The notes below the pieces were generated by a model. It was not told where the DNA came from, did not search any database, and saw nothing but the letters and a program-made list of their open reading frames with translations. A program made the position numbers and the translations under genes. Shown one piece after another: positions 22,084 through 34,680 of a stretch of 64,000 bases of DNA; position 1 is the first letter of the stretch; every line of letters begins with the position of its first letter. The stretch is from Mauremys mutica. Its lineage: Eukaryota > Chordata > Testudines > Geoemydidae. Location: the NCBI RefSeq assembly GCF_020497125.1, contig NC_059072.1, positions 270,922,045-270,986,044 on the forward strand, in the 5' to 3' direction.

Positions 22084-25000
22084 GGGTGGTTTACGGAAAG
22101 TAGTTTTAGAATGTAGCTGTTTCAAAGTTTAAACATTAAAAGGAAAAGCTGCTCAATTTTGTGGTTTAGTGCATTAGATCACAGAGTGCATATGCAGCTG
22201 GACTATAAAAGAGCTGGGGACACACAGAACTGTGATACACATGGTTGTCTTCAATGATAGATTCTATGACAAAAAGAGCTGTGAATGTCAGAGAGCTTTG
22301 TGTTCACTGTGAGTGTTTTATTCCATGGGCAGATTTGTTTATAGAGCATCTTTCAGTTTATTAAGAGAACACTCAATGGCTTCTGCACAGAAGATAGAGA
22401 TAAAGCAACGTAAAGAATGACATGTATACATTTACTACAAAAAATCTTTCTCCAAACTTCTCCAAAGAGAATCCAATCCCCCTGAAATTTCACAGGAGCT
22501 CTCTCTCTACCTAGGTTAGAATTTTTCTGTGAAGTATTGGGGGTGTGGGGGGAATCAAAAAAGGAATTTTAAAGTTATGGGGTGAAGTTCATCACCCTGA
22601 TCTGGAGTCCCCTTATGCAGTGAAAGACAGCCATAAAGATGACACCTGATGATCCCAACAAGGGGCCATGCTAGGTATGGGAGAGGTGTGTTGGGGCATG
22701 ATCACAGCATGCAGTGATGCGGAGGTTTAGGGGCTAACACAGGGTAGCCCAGGATGCTGCAATAACTTAGGCCCCAAGGTGTCTAAATTATCCCAGCGTC
22801 CTCTTGGGTCCCCGGAGCAGCCTAGAACCAGGAAGCGCAAAGGCAGCTTAAAGGCACCATATTCCCCTCCCAGTAGGTGTGCCCCTAAGAGGCTCAGCAC
22901 ATAATCTCACCTGCTGTGTTTAAAAATATTCCCTTTCAACCATACCAGGTATTCTCTCCTTCCAAGGAGGACCTGTTGCCCTTCTACCTCAGTCCATCAT
23001 CTTTGTTCATGAGTGATCATCAGGCACAGCCACTAACTCCCTGAATAGTCGTAAGGCTAAGGTGAAAGGTGGTCTTCTTTCCACTTGTGAAGTATGTCAG
23101 GCTCTTGAGGTCACAATCTTTTCCAACAGCACTATAAGAATTATCACATTTGAAAGCTTTATTACTCTGCCAGTTTCACTTAGTCAACATTGACTAACAC
23201 AATGACATACTTTGATAACTATTTCTTTCAGTGCTGCTGCTATCTGTTCCAGAAGAACCATTAACTCTCAAGTTCCAGTCCTGGTTCCACCACTGGTTCC
23301 CTGTGAGCTTGATTCAAAGCCCATCAAAGTCAATAGGAGGTTTTCCAATGACTTCAGTTGGTGCTGGATAAACCCCTTTGTGGCCTTTGGCATATCACTT
23401 AAACTCTCTTTCACCACTAGTAAAATTGGAATAACATTTACTTACCAGATGGATGTATAATGAGGATTCATCAATTAGATGTTGTTATAACAGTTGAAGT
23501 TATAAAGGGAAATTTAAGTGTTACATATCAATGATTATGAGCATATGACTACTCCCATATTTAGAAATATACACAGTTACTCAAAATAGGTAGGTCCGCC
23601 TCTTGTTGATTGCCCAGATTAATACAAAAATGATATATATTGCTGGACTGATCTTTATCATTAACTACATGGATTAGAAACTTTTTGCTTCAGGTGCATT
23701 TTATTAAAGGAAAAAATGTAGTAGCCTATCATTAGACAAATTCTTATTATTTGTATTTGTAGCAGCATACCCCCTACAAAAAATAAAATGCCAATGCAAG
23801 CTAAAAACATTGGAAAGAAATGATGTGACTTTAAATGATAAAAGCTTTATAAAATAAAGTTTTTAATTACTATTATTCTTTCTTTGCTCATTCAAAGACA
23901 GTTCCTTTAAACAATAAAATTAATGATGTCACCACATTGGTTATTTATCCAGTGGCTTACATACATCTAGAAACATTCTAATGTAATTCAGCAACAACTG
24001 ATGCATCTTAAATAAAGTATTACCAGTGAGTGTAAATCAGGCTTCTTTATTTCTAGCCACTAGTCTGTTTTGTTTTTTTAAATAACTATAGGAAAGAAAT
24101 TGATTTGCATGAGGTATTTAGGTGGCTATATAAAAATGGTAATTCATTTATAAAAGACTAATAAAGAAATTCTGAAAAGGCAAATCATGTTTATCTTGTT
24201 CTAAGAGTCCACATTAACATTTAGCAGTTTTGCAATAGGAGGAAAAAAGCCTGTTATTCAGAGAACCAATGTGTCACACACATCCAGCATACTGGAAATG
24301 CAATTGCAAAGCTAATTTAACAACAAAATTCTCCAACAGATGTGACATTTTAAAGGACTAATTTAATTTAGTAAATATCCGCTGGAAATGTAATTTAAGA
24401 TGTGAGAATTTTTCCTGCTGTATTTAGCGACAGATTGAGAAAGCTGAGATTACTCGAGCTTACTGTAACCATGTTTCTAGTGGAAACTCATTCTCACTCT
24501 GTCATAAAATAGTAAAACAATTGATGTCTATGGAATTATCTTTCACAGATAAATATGTCTTCAGTACCAAAGGCAAATCATTTATATAAGCAACAGGTAG
24601 GACAAGAGAAAATGTGGAAATTTAATATAATGGATCAAATTTATCTCTTTGTAACTTCAGTGGGCTTATCTCAGTGCTGACTTTGGCTCAGTAGCTACAA
24701 ATATTTCCAAGATGAACACCAAGATAGAAGCAGAATTATTCTGGGTGATAGAGATACATACTGTACACCCAAAAAGCAGTGGGATAAAAAGGAAAATTTA
24801 GTGTTATGAGGTGGTGGTGAGGCACAGGAAGCAATTGATGTATAGGAATATCTGGATTTAAAAAAACAAATACAATATTGTAGGACAGCTGAAATATCTC
24901 AAAACACACTAAGCTTCATCTCTGAAAAATCTCAAACTGTCTTTCTACCTGATCGGTAGACAGTGCCCTAAAAGCTGGCTGTTTGTGACAGACTGACTAT

Positions 25001-25615
25001 AGTCTGTCAAATTAATATTTCCTAACAAAGAGATGTGAGTTATAGTTGTAGAAAGAACTCCAGTCAGTCAGATGGAATTACTTTCCCAAAGAACAAAGGG
25101 CTGGCCCATCAGAAACCAATGAACTTGATAGGTCAGGTAGATATTCAAAGGACAATCTGTGAAGTTTTATGTTTAAGGCTTGCAAATAGGAAAACTCACA
25201 TTATACTGGAGGTGATCTACCTCCTGGAGTTAGCCAGATCTGGGGTTGGGGAAAATTTACCACCATATTAGGTGGGGTCAGATAAAGCTTGAAAAAGAGA
25301 GTGAATACATGGAGGGAGGAGCTCTCTCTTTCTCTCCATTCCTCTCTGGATAACACAGGGTGGGGGAACTCTCACAGGAGAGTTCAGAGCCAGGATTTGC
25401 TCTTTGATCATTAAAGATTTTTCTTTCCTTTTCTGTGACTAAGATGAGAATGCTGTATCTAGTTTAGTATCAACCTAGATATGCTAAGCAAACCACCTGG
25501 GTTTTTTTAATATATTGTCTTGGATTTTAATATTAAGGAATTCTGCTGTTGTGTGGATGTTTCAACAGTTCATCCCCAGGTAGAAAAGACCTTTGCATCC
25601 TCAAAGGAAAGATAC
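22084..25615. other. Mostly unassigned AT-rich DNA
   Basis: Apart from a MIR at 23262-23465, I see no coding signal, RNA gene or named repeat. The segment at about 22580-22900 is somewhat GC-richer but carries no open frame. Confidence 0.4.
23262..23465 (+). repeat. MIR relic interrupted by a short palindromic repeat
   Basis: The left part (caagttccagtcctggttcc, accactggttccctgtgagc) and the right part (gcatatcacttaaactctct, agtaaaattggaataacatt) match the MIR body in order (TCYNRCTCTGCC..CTGTGTGAC..CACTTAACCTCT..GTAAAATGGGGATAA). About 70 bp between them, around gattcaaagcccatcaaagt, looks like a foreign insert related to a widespread amniote repeat built on caaagcccattgaagtcaat. Both assignments are from memory. 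Confidence 0.6.
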
Positions 25616-25892
25616 TAAGGTCTGGTCTACACTAAAAAGTTAGGTTGACCCTGCCATGTTGCTTAGGGGTGTGAAAAATCCACACCTGTGAGGGATGTAG
25701 TTAAGGTGATCTAACCCCCATGTAGAGAGTGCCAGGCCCACAGAAGAATATTTCTGTTAATTTAGCTACAGGCTCTCGGGAAGGTGTATTACTTACACCA
25801 AAGGGAAAACCCCACTCATCAGCACAGGTAGTGGATACACAGAAGCACTGCAGCTGTGCTGCTGTAGCATCTCAAGTGTAGACAGCCCTGAA
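25616..25892. mobile_element. Harbinger-like (Chompy-type) MITE
   Basis: The element is 25619-25889 (271 bp). The ends are GGTCTGGTCTACACT and the complement of AGGGCTGTCTACACT. The flanks are TAA on the left and GAA on the right, matching two of three bases of a TWA-type duplication. It is the same family as the copies at 12.2, 39.9, 40.6, 44.5 and 50.5 kb. There is no coding capacity. Confidence 0.65.
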
Positions 25893-26154
25893 TGATTAAT
25901 GGTACCTACACAACCCACTCAGCAAAGGGCAAATCAAAGACATGGGCAGATTTGTGCTCAACCAGGGGAGCGCGTTGCAAAAGGCTACCGTGTTTTGCAC
26001 ACTAGGGAGATGCCAACAGGACCAAAGGGGAAATGTGTGTTGAAGGGTGACTGGGTCATATGGGTCATAATTTACCTTTTCTGCTTGGGTTCACCCTTTC
26101 CCAGCAAGCTCTCCTGTTAGCAGAGGAGAAACAACCAGTCACAACCCTAAGGGG
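25893..26154. other. Unassigned sequence, no gene seen
   Basis: No supported feature. The small open frame at 25899-26120 has no domain-like content. Confidence 0.35.
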
Positions 26155-26345
26155 GCTATTTTATTATCATTGTGTGTATTACTGTAGAGCCTAGGAGCCC
26201 CAGACATGGACCATTGTTCACGGTGCCACATAAACAGAACAAAAACACAGACCCTGCCCCAAGGATCAAAGTATAGGACAAGAGACAACAAACGGATATA
26301 GACAAATTGGGGAGTACAAGAAAACAATAAGACAGCACTGTCTAC
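26155..26345 (-). mobile_element. L2-like LINE 3' tail
   Basis: The + strand reads gtgtgtattactgtagagcc, taggagccccagacatggac, acacagaccctgccccaagg and aagtataggacaagagacaa. This is the complement of the L2-type 3' end seen at 40.2 kb (attgtaagctccttggggcc, then the cagtgcctagtacaatgg tract). It is a 5'-truncated, non-coding relic. Similar tails occur at 43.4-43.8 kb and 50.2 kb. Confidence 0.65.
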
Positions 26346-27527
26346 CATAGACAAGACAGACATGAAGGAGGGAAGAGATGGAACACACAAGCACAGCGAA
26401 CAATGTGATGGCAGCAAACCTTGTGTTAGTTCCATCAGCTGAATGGAAAGAACAGGGAAGGGGCTGAGAGAATTGGGACTGGAGAGGAGAGGAGAAGGCA
26501 AGAGAGGCAGGTGTGGAGAGAAGCTAAGGTGAAGAGACTGAGGGATGGGACAGATTTGAGCAGTCAGTCAGCAGAGGGAAGAGAAAGTCAGAGAAATTTT
26601 TTAACAGTTTTTACTGGAGTATCCAGAGGTCCCTGCTTTGGCTGCTCCTGAGCCTACCAGCTGCAGTCTCTGGCTGGTTGCTCTCTCAGTTCTCCCCCAA
26701 GCCACAGGGTGGGTGAAGGGAAGGCACGACCTGGGTCCTAGAGACCCCATAATGTGTGTAGGGTCTACCCTGCACAGGTCTGAGTCCAGGGAGCAATGCT
26801 AAGAGGAGTGGGCCCTGGCTGGGCCCCATTTTACCCCTTTACTCCCTGTGCAACAATCCTTGCTTTGGCTGTTCCTGTTCCTACCAGCTGTTTTACATCT
26901 GACTTCTGCACCTCCTTCCTTTCTGGGTGAGAAATTTGTAGCTCCTATGTTTTCCCTTTCTCTTATGTCTGAGGAGATGAAATATCCTCACAAGACTGAA
27001 TAGAGGAAAACTTCTTGATAGTGAAATCTATTATATTGTGGCATAGTCTCTGAAGAGAAGTAGCAGAAGCCTAATTGCTAAGGACATTTAAAACTAGACT
27101 AGATGAAGCACTAGAAAATATACTTTAGGGAAGCATCTGGCACATTCATGAACTAGATGACCAAACACCATTTTCTATCTCTAATTGCTGCAATTAACAC
27201 CTATGTTATGGTACCAACCTAGAGATATCCAAAGGTTAATGGTCTATATAGCTGCTGGACCGCACAATCTTTATGTAAAAATACTAAGAAGTTTTATAAC
27301 ATTTGAGGTCATTACTATAACTTATGTTATTTTAATAGGGCTAATTATTACTGAATCTTATTCCTAAAGTACTATATGTTAAGAAGGGGTATGCAGCAGC
27401 AGAAAATGCATCTTATTCTAAAAGGATACTTCTCATATTGCAGCTACAGAATGCAACATATAACCCAGACCTCACCCCACAGGTGGCGTCACAGACTCGG
27501 CATGCTAATGGCTATCCAAACAATCGC
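26346..27527. other. Unassigned sequence with a spaced direct repeat
   Basis: No coding signal. A block of about 33 bp at 26630-26663 (ctttggctgctcctgagcct, accagctg) recurs imperfectly at 26869-26900 (ctttggctgttcctgttcct, accagctg), about 240 bp apart. This may be the remains of a tandem repeat or the flanks of an old insertion. Confidence 0.4.
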
Positions 27528-27606
27528 TGAATCACAGAATTGTAGGACTAGAAGGGACCTCGACAGGTCATCTAGTCCAGTCCCCTGCACTCATGTCAGT
27601 ACTATT

Positions 27607-27837
27607 ATCTAGACCAGTGGTGGGCAACCTGTGGCCCATGAGCAGCATGTTCCTATGGCCCAAGCCACTCCCCGCATCTCCCATTGGCCGGGAACGGTGA
27701 ACCGCGGTCACGGGGAGCTGCGGGCAGCTGTCCCTGCAGATGGTCAATGTAAACAGTGTCTGGCGGCCCACCAGCAGATTACCCCGATGAGCGATGTGTG
27801 GCCCACGGGCCGTAGGTTGCCCACCACTGATTTAGAC
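27607..27837. mobile_element. hAT MITE nested in CR1
   Basis: The element is 27615-27829 (215 bp), with perfect 15-bp ends CAGTGGTGGGCAACC and GGTTGCCCACCACTG. The flanks are ATCTAGAC (27607-27614) and ATTTAGAC (27830-27837), an 8-bp duplication with one mismatch. It lies inside the CR1 tail. It belongs to a second hAT subfamily, shared with 29414-29733 and 54035-54374. No transposase is encoded. Confidence 0.88.
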
Positions 27838-28229
27838 CATCTCAGACCAGTGTTTGTCTAACCACTCTACTCTCTTACAACAGTTTTCTAACCAGTTATG
27901 CACTCGTCTTATAGTAGCTCCATCTAGGTTGTATTTGCTTAGTTTGTTTATAAGGAGGTCATGCAAGATAGTATCAAAAGCCGTACTAAAGTCAAGATAT
28001 ACCACATCTATCGCTTGCCCCCACCCACAAGGCTTGTTAACCTGTCAAATGTAGCTATTAGGTTGGTTTGACACGATTTGTTCTTGACAAATCCATGCTG
28101 ACTGTTACCTGTTAATAAGACACCTTATTATCTTCTAGGTGTCTGCAGATTGATTGCTTGATTATTTGCTCCATTATATTTCAGGGTACTGGACTTGAGC
28201 TGACTGGTCTGTAATTCTCCAGTTTGTCC

Positions 28230-28562
28230 TTATTTCCCTTTTTTATAAACTGGCACCATATTTGCCCTTTTCCAGGCCCCTGGAATTGCTCCTGTCTTCC
28301 ATGACTTTTCAAAGATAATTGTTAATGGCTCAGATATCTCCTCAGTCAGCTCCTTGAGCATTCTAGGATACATTTCATCACACCCTGGTACCTTCAAGAT
28401 ATCTAACTTGTCTAAGTAATTTTCCACTTGTTCTTTCCCTATTTTAGCCTCTGATCCTACCTCATTTTCACTGGAATTCACTAGGTTAGATATCCAATTG
28501 CTCCTAACCTTTTTGGTGAAAACTGAAACAAAAAAGTCATTTAACACTTCTGCCATTTTCAC
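28230..28562 (-). pseudogene. CR1-group RT fragment (fingers region)
   Basis: This 110-codon stretch corresponds to the segment just before and into the RT of CR1 ORF2. It has DFFVSVFTKK (compare [11 protein letters not shown] at residue 453 of the intact copy), EQVENYLDKLDILKVPGCD (compare [14 protein letters not shown]), then PRMLKEL and KRANMVPVYKKGK (compare [13 protein letters not shown]). Further pieces of the RT lie at 27890-28230 in broken frames. The catalytic box is not in this open piece. It is a dead copy. Confidence 0.75.
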
Positions 28563-28905
28563 ATTATCTATTATTGTTTTTCCGCCTTCATTAAGTTACA
28601 GGCCTCCCATGTCCATGGTCTTCCTCTTGCTTCTAATGCATTTGTAGAATATTTTGTTGTTCTCCTTTAGATCTCTAGCTAGTTAAATCTTATTTTGTGC
28701 CTTGGGCTTTCTAATTTTGTCCTTACGTACTTGTTTGTTTATATTCATTGTTTGTTTATATTCATTCTTTGGAATTTGACCTAGTTTCCATTTTTTGTAG
28801 GATTCTTTTTTTGAGTTTCTGATCATTGAAGATTTCCTGGTTAATCCAGAAAACAATGTTTCGCTTAATGCATCCTCTGACATCATAGGGGTTGGGGATG
28901 GAGAA

Positions 28906-29028
28906 TAGGGTTGCCAAGTTTGGTTGGATGTATTCCTGGAGGTTTTATCACATTACATAATCATTAATTAAAAATTAATGTTGAGTTCCTGGAGACTCCT
29001 GGACAATTCTGGAGGATTGGCAACCCTA
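28906..29028. mobile_element. Short MITE with TAGGGTTGCCA ends
   Basis: 123 bp bounded by TAGGGTTGCCAA and the complement TTGGCAACCCTA. The interior has inverted tracts (attcctggaggttt near the left, ttcctggagactcc near the right). The bases just outside are similar on both sides (gttggggatggagaa at 28891-28905 and gtggggatggcagaaa at 29029-29044). They could be a long, diverged target duplication or chance. The superfamily is not settled. Confidence 0.6.
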
Positions 29029-29044
29029 GTGGGGATGGCAGAAA

Positions 29045-29413
29045 GAATTTATTAATATCTATCAGACAGAAAAGATTTTAAAGGGGTTCTGTGGTGCAAA
29101 ATACCTCTGGCTAACAGCCTGAAAATACAGCTAAGATAGGCTATTGAAAAGGTGACACTTGGCCTGGAACATTCCACTTCACACAGGGCATTTAGCCCCA
29201 CCTCAGTTAGAATCCCTCCACCTATCTCCATCCACTCAGTCAGAGGCCCAGCACACCACCCCCACCTCTCGCAGAAAAGAAAAATGAGTTCAAGCCACAA
29301 AGTTCAGATCCAGATCTGGATACAAACTTTCCCAGTGTTGGAACCTGTTGGTTCTGATGTTTGATCCAGGTCATTATTAAAATAGTGGTGAGTGGTGAAG
29401 TTTGTATCTAGAT
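29045..29413. other. Unassigned sequence, no gene seen
   Basis: Nothing recognised. The open frames on both strands are short and overlap each other. Confidence 0.35.
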
Positions 29414-29733
29414 CAGAGGTGGGCAACCTGTGGCCCGCGGGCCGCATGCGGCCTGTCAGGATAATCCACTGGCAGGCTGCAAGACAGTTTGTTTACATTT
29501 GCACAGCCGCCCCCAGCTCCCAGTGGCCGCGGTTTGCCATTCCCAGCCAAGGGGAGCTTCAGGAAGTAGAAGCCAGCACGTCCCTGTGGCCCATGCCACT
29601 CCCCACAGCTCCCATTGGCTGGGAATGGCGAAGCACAGCCATTGGGAGCTGTGGACGGCCATGCAAATATAAACAAATTGTCTGGTGGCCTGCCAGCACA
29701 TTACCCTGATGGGCCACAAATTGCGCACCACTG
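29414..29733. mobile_element. hAT MITE
   Basis: 320 bp with ends CAGAGGTGGGCAACC and the complement of CAGTGGTGCGCAATT. The inner sequence has inverted GC-rich tracts (ctcccagtggccgcggtt versus gcacagccattgggagct) and the tttgtttacattt / aaatataaacaaatt pair. The 8-bp flanks (atctagat and atcccagt) match at only half the positions, so the target duplication is eroded. It is the same subfamily as 27615 and 54035. Confidence 0.78.
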
Positions 29734-32289
29734 ATCCCAGTCTTTGGGGCTGTTTAGATGTAGAGTTTTCCTTTGGACCCATTCTCTTGCTAAAGGATAT
29801 TATTTTTTAATTAATACATATAGAAAATGGTCTCCAAGAGGATCTATCTTCTCCTCCCAGGGAATATGTAGTCAGATTACTGTATTTTAAGGCTAGTAGT
29901 AATTCATAAGAATGCAGGGAGGAGAGACAGATAAGCAAAAAGCAGGGTGGAATTTATGCTAGCTGTTGGAGTGCTCAGGGTCTATGAAGCCAGTTTAACA
30001 GCCACCTCGGTAGTCCCTCTCAAATTTATGGGGATCCATAGCTGGTACGGCCTACTCTGCCCCTTATAGATACCTATTCCCAGTGCAGGGAGTTTGCTGG
30101 CAAGGTATCAAAAACAAGATTGGAGGTGATGTGGACACAGCATTCCCACATGCTGGCTATTGCCAGTTGGTGCAATGGCATGTAAATTAGGGAAGTCTTC
30201 AGTCTCTTACAGCCTGTACTGGGGGCCATTTCAGCCACCAGGAGCCACAGCATGGGGGAAAGCCTAAAGTCATCTTTGCACCGCCACCTTGATCGCTGCA
30301 CTGAACTCAGTCAGGCATAAAGATGGTTTGCCCCTATAGCACACAGGGGACAGGGAGATAACTTGTAGGGCTTTTACAGTCTTTGCCACAACTTGACCTT
30401 GCCCCTGATGCAACACGACCTGGCTTTTGGACAGATCAAACCGAGATACAGCTCCAGCAGTTGGCACTCCCGATACCAATGTGCATTTCCAGCAGGAAAA
30501 AGCAATCAAATAGCAAGACTGTGGTATTGGTTATGTTTTAGCTCCCAGGACTATAGAACGTATTTAGTTAAAACAGGGTTTGTGAGTGAAGTTGGGAATT
30601 TTATTAAACTAGCTCTAGCAATAAAATTATTTAAACTACAATGAAATTTTATGTTTCATTTACTATCATTTTTCTTACAGTGTGGGGGTTATTCATTTTT
30701 AATGCCTAATTTGCAGGATCTAACATCAAAGGCTATATAAAAGATATCTTTTGTACCCTTTGTACTAACCAACCTTGGTAGTTTTGAAGCTCCCACATCT
30801 TCTCATTTGTAAAACTCTCTCCATTAACAGGTCACTTATGACTCCCGTAGGAAGGAACCAAAAATCTTTCAATTTAAATAAGGTTCTTACTGAAGACTAA
30901 ACCTTAAAGTGTCTTAATGAAAAATAGGCTCTATTATCATTCCCTCCCTCTCTCCCTGGATGGCCTCTGCTTTCAAATATATATCTCGATTTACCAACCC
31001 AGTCCTTTACTGGCAGAAAAAATAATGTTGTTCCATAGTGCATGAAGGAAAAAACTGGAATGAGCTCTGTCAAAAACATATGGATTTTATCCTGAGAGAA
31101 TCAATGTTTAAAGGTAACCTTACAATGAGGTCTTATCCATTTTACTGATTTTGTGATTACCACTTGAATTTAGAGTTAGGGTCTGGGGTGCATTGACTGT
31201 AGCAATTCATCTCAACTTGCATATAATAAGGCTATGTTACACATACTAGATGGAAAGAAAAAGGGAGTGAGTGAGTGTGTGTGTGTGGGGGGGGTGTCAC
31301 CAGAGATGTTCACCAGTTCATTAGATGCAGCTATGTTCAAAGCCAGTTAAGATGGACTAATCAGACTGCCCAACTAGTGTTTCTTAACTAAGTGTTTATT
31401 TTAGACAGACTGCCCCCAGTTATGGCTCTGATTCAACTCCAGCTCCTTTCAACTCATACTTCCTCTGCCTTGTAGTCCCTATTCCCGTTAAGCATCCCAT
31501 CTGAAAAGAACCACCATCTCCTAGTGCTTTTCTATCTGTCCCTAGTGCCACATATTTCACATGTCTATATCCTGCAGCATATTTGGGCATGCATAGTGGG
31601 GACAACTTAGGACATTCTGCTCCAGAAAAATACAGGCCTGCACAAATTGAGTGACAGAAGAAACTATTAGCTGCCATTACTAGTATGGGTTTTAATCTCT
31701 ATTTATGTCACTAGGATGCATCAGAATAAACAAAACCCAGGCACTATATTCTAATAACTCCCAGCCATGAGGTAGTAAAGTGAGCCACATAAGGTAACTC
31801 AGATTCTATGTTTGTTCCCTGTCCAAATACCACTTTTTTAATACATGGGAACAAGATTCTTGTGAATATAGGAAAATAACTTGGAGTCCACTACCTGGTC
31901 TGTCAGATATTTCTACACATACCATCCTCTGAGATTACTAGCTTTGCCTCACAGGACAAAATGGAGCAAAGCCAAACTTCTTATATTACCAAAATTTCAG
32001 AAGTTGGTACAGACCCTGAATCTTGTACAAGAGTCCAGTCTTATTAAGATGCCATCCCCAAGCACATTCAGTACCATTCTGCTTCATCTTTGTTAGAAGG
32101 CCACTTCTATTAAATTATTTTTTGTTGTCCCCTTGAGTGATTTTTTTTAAAAGAAGAGTTTCATATTTTTTAAAAGAGTTTTACTCTACACAAAAGCCAT
32201 TGTCATAATGGAGGGCATGTGAAATTGCTGGTAGTAAGTGAAGTGTTAGGGAAACAGGTTGCACAGGAACATGCATTTATTTTACACTA
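29734..32289. other. Unassigned sequence, no gene seen
   Basis: About 2.5 kb without coding signal or named repeat, apart from a short (GT)n tract at 31267-31287. The open frames of 60-85 codons on both strands have no domain-like features. Confidence 0.4.
31267..31287. repeat. Imperfect (GT)n tract
   Basis: A GTGA/GT-rich tract running into a G run at 31287-31294. Confidence 0.7.
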
Positions 32290-34428
32290 ATCTTCTGCAA
32301 ACTTCATGGAAACTTTTTAAAGACATTATAATGGAGGCATATTTAAATGTATACCCTTAGTTAAAAAACACATAGTAAGGGTACCAAAAAAGTGCCACCA
32401 TGGCTAAATAACAAAGTTAAAGAAGCAGTTAGAGGCAAAAAGGCATGCTTTAAAAAGTGGAAGTTAAATCCTTTTGAAGAAAATAGAAAGAATAAACTAT
32501 GGCAAGTGAAGTGTAAAAAAATAACAGCAAAAAAAAATGTTTAAGTACATCAGAAGCGGGAAGCCTGCTAAACAACGAGTGGGGTCACTGGATGATCAAA
32601 ATGCTAAAGGAGCACTCAAGGAAGATAAGGCCATTGTGGAGAAACTAAATTAATTCTTTGTATGGGCCTTCCTGGCTGCTGATGTGAGGGAGATTCCCAA
32701 ACTAGCGCCATTCTTTTTAGGTGACAAATCTGAGGAACCGTCCCAGATTGAGGTGTCATTAGAGGAAGTTTTGGAACAAATTGATAAATTAAACAATAAT
32801 AAGCCACCAGGACCAGATATTATTCACCCAGGAGTTCTGAAGGGACTCAAATGTGAAAATGCAGAACTAATAACTGTGGTATGTAACCTATCATTTAAAT
32901 CAGCTTCTGTACAAGATGACTGAAAGAAAGCTAATGTGACACCAATTTTTAAAAAAGGCTCCAGAGGTGAACCCAGCAATTACAGGCTGGTAAGTCTAAC
33001 TTTAACAACAGGCAAATTGGTTCAAACTATACTAAAGAAGAGAATTGTCAGACACATAGATGGACACAATTTGCTGGGAAAGAGTCAACATGTTTTTTGT
33101 AAAGGAAAATCATGCCTCACCCATCTACTAGAATTCTTTGAGGGGGTCAACAAGCATGTGGACGAGGGGGATCCAGTGGATGTAGTGTTCTTATATTTTC
33201 AGAAAGCCTGTGACAAGGTCCCTCACCAAAGGCTCTTAAGCAAAGTAAGCTGTCATGGGAAGGTCCTCTCATGGATCAGTAACTGGTTAAAAGATAGGAA
33301 ACAAAGAATAGGAATAAATGGTCAGTTTTCAGAATGGAGAGAGGTAAATAATGGTGTCCCCTGGAGGTCTGTACTAGGACCTGTACTGGTCAACATTTTC
33401 ATAAATGATCTGGAAAAAAGGGATAAATAGTGAGGTGGCAAAATTTGCACATGATACAAAACTACTCAAGATAGTTAAGTCCAAAGAAAACTGCATGGAG
33501 TTACAAAGGGATCTCACAAAACTGGGTGACTGAGTACAAAATGGCAGATGAAATTCAATGTTGATAAATGCAAAGTAATGCACATTGGAAAACATAATCC
33601 CAATTATACATATAAAATGATGGGGTCTAAATTAGTTGTTACCACTCAAGAAAGTCATTGTGGAGTCATTGTGGACAGTTCTCTGAAAACATCCACTCAG
33701 TATGCAGTGGCAGTCCAAAAAGCGAACAGAATGTTGGGAATCATTAGGAAAGGATAATAAGACAGAAAATATATTGCTGCTATATAAATCCATAATAAGG
33801 CTGCATCTTGAATACCACGTGCAGATCCGCTCAACCCATCTAAAAAATATTGGAATTGGAAAAGGTATAGAAGTGGGCAACACAAATGATTAGGGATATG
33901 GAACAGCTTCCATATGAGGAGAGATTAATAAGACTGGGCATCATCAGCTTGGAAAAGAGACGACTAAGGGTGGATATGATAAAGGTCTACAAAATCACAA
34001 CTGGTGTGGAAAAAGTAATTGAGGAAGTTGTATTTATTCTGTATCATAACAAAAGAACTAGGGGTCACCAACTGAAAGTAATAGACAGCAAGTTTAAAAC
34101 AAACAAAAGGAAATATTTCTTCACACAGTGCACAATCAACCTGTGAAACTCTTTGCCAGAGGATGTTGTGAAGGCCAAGTCTATAACAGGGTTCAAAAAA
34201 GAACTAGATAAGTTCATGGAGCATAGGTTATTAGCCAGGATGTGAAGGGATGGTGTCCCTATCCTCTGTTTGCCAGAAACTGGCAATGGGTGACAAGGAA
34301 TGGATCACTTGATGATTATCTGTTCTGTTCATTTCCTCTGAAACACCTGGCACTGGGCTCTGTCAGAAGACAAGATACTGATCTAGATGGACCATTGGTC
34401 TGACCTAATATTGCTGTTCTTTTATCCT
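32290..34428 (+). mobile_element. CR1 LINE, 5'-truncated and decayed
   Basis: It begins with catggaaactttttaaagac, corresponding to the linker between endonuclease and RT. It runs through the RT and C-terminal region and ends in the CR1 tail (gatggaccattggtctgacc) with a decayed ATGTTCTT-type terminus at about 34425. Its sequence is close to the copy at 56.5-58.7 kb, suggesting one subfamily. Confidence 0.9.
32684..34150 (+). pseudogene. CR1 ORF2 relic (RT to C-terminus)
   Basis: Broken frames give the RT order: KLNNNKPPGPD near 32795, [21 protein letters not shown] at 32936-32998, [15 protein letters not shown], the A-box-like VVFLYFQKACDKVPHQ (Asp of the LDF box replaced by Tyr), and near 33450 KFAHDTKLL in place of FADD, so the second catalytic Asp pair is damaged. 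The C-terminal [18 protein letters not shown] follows at 33910. Stops and frameshifts near 32925, 33430 and 33530 separate the pieces. It is inactive. Confidence 0.85.
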
Positions 34429-34680
34429 TATTGGATGTGGAATTTGCCTCATCAGCAAATTGCAGATCAGGGCAGTTGTCAGTGATGTGTGACATTGTCT
34501 GTCTTTGGCCAGAGCCACACATGAGATCCTCTCATTGGCCCCAGATGCAAAAGGTGACTGCACATTGACCCTGGTCTGCTTGAAATCAGTTAAGAAGGGC
34601 TCACGAACAGCATGGCAAATCAAAGCCAGGTACGTGCCTGGTTCGATCAGTTATAGGAGATTAGGTTCTGATATCATCCT
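34429..34680. other. Unassigned sequence upstream of the Penelope fragment
   Basis: No clear assignment. It could be further Penelope sequence upstream of the endonuclease, but I cannot read the RT in any frame. Confidence 0.3.

Larger units (their letters stand above)
27528..28890 (-). mobile_element. CR1-group LINE (bird-like 3' end), internally deleted, split by a hAT MITE
   Basis: The 3' end (cacagaattgtaggactaga, agggacctcgacaggtcatc on +) matches the avian-type CR1 tail rather than the ATGTTCTT type. It continues past the hAT MITE at 27615-27829 with catctcagaccagtgtttgt, then jumps at about 27870 into the RT region, implying an internal deletion. The RT region runs to about 28890. It is a distinct, older CR1 subfamily with several frame breaks. 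Confidence 0.75.

Noticed and set aside
26139..26501. 120-codon frame on the - strand
   Set aside because: Overlaps an L2 3' tail and shows no domain.
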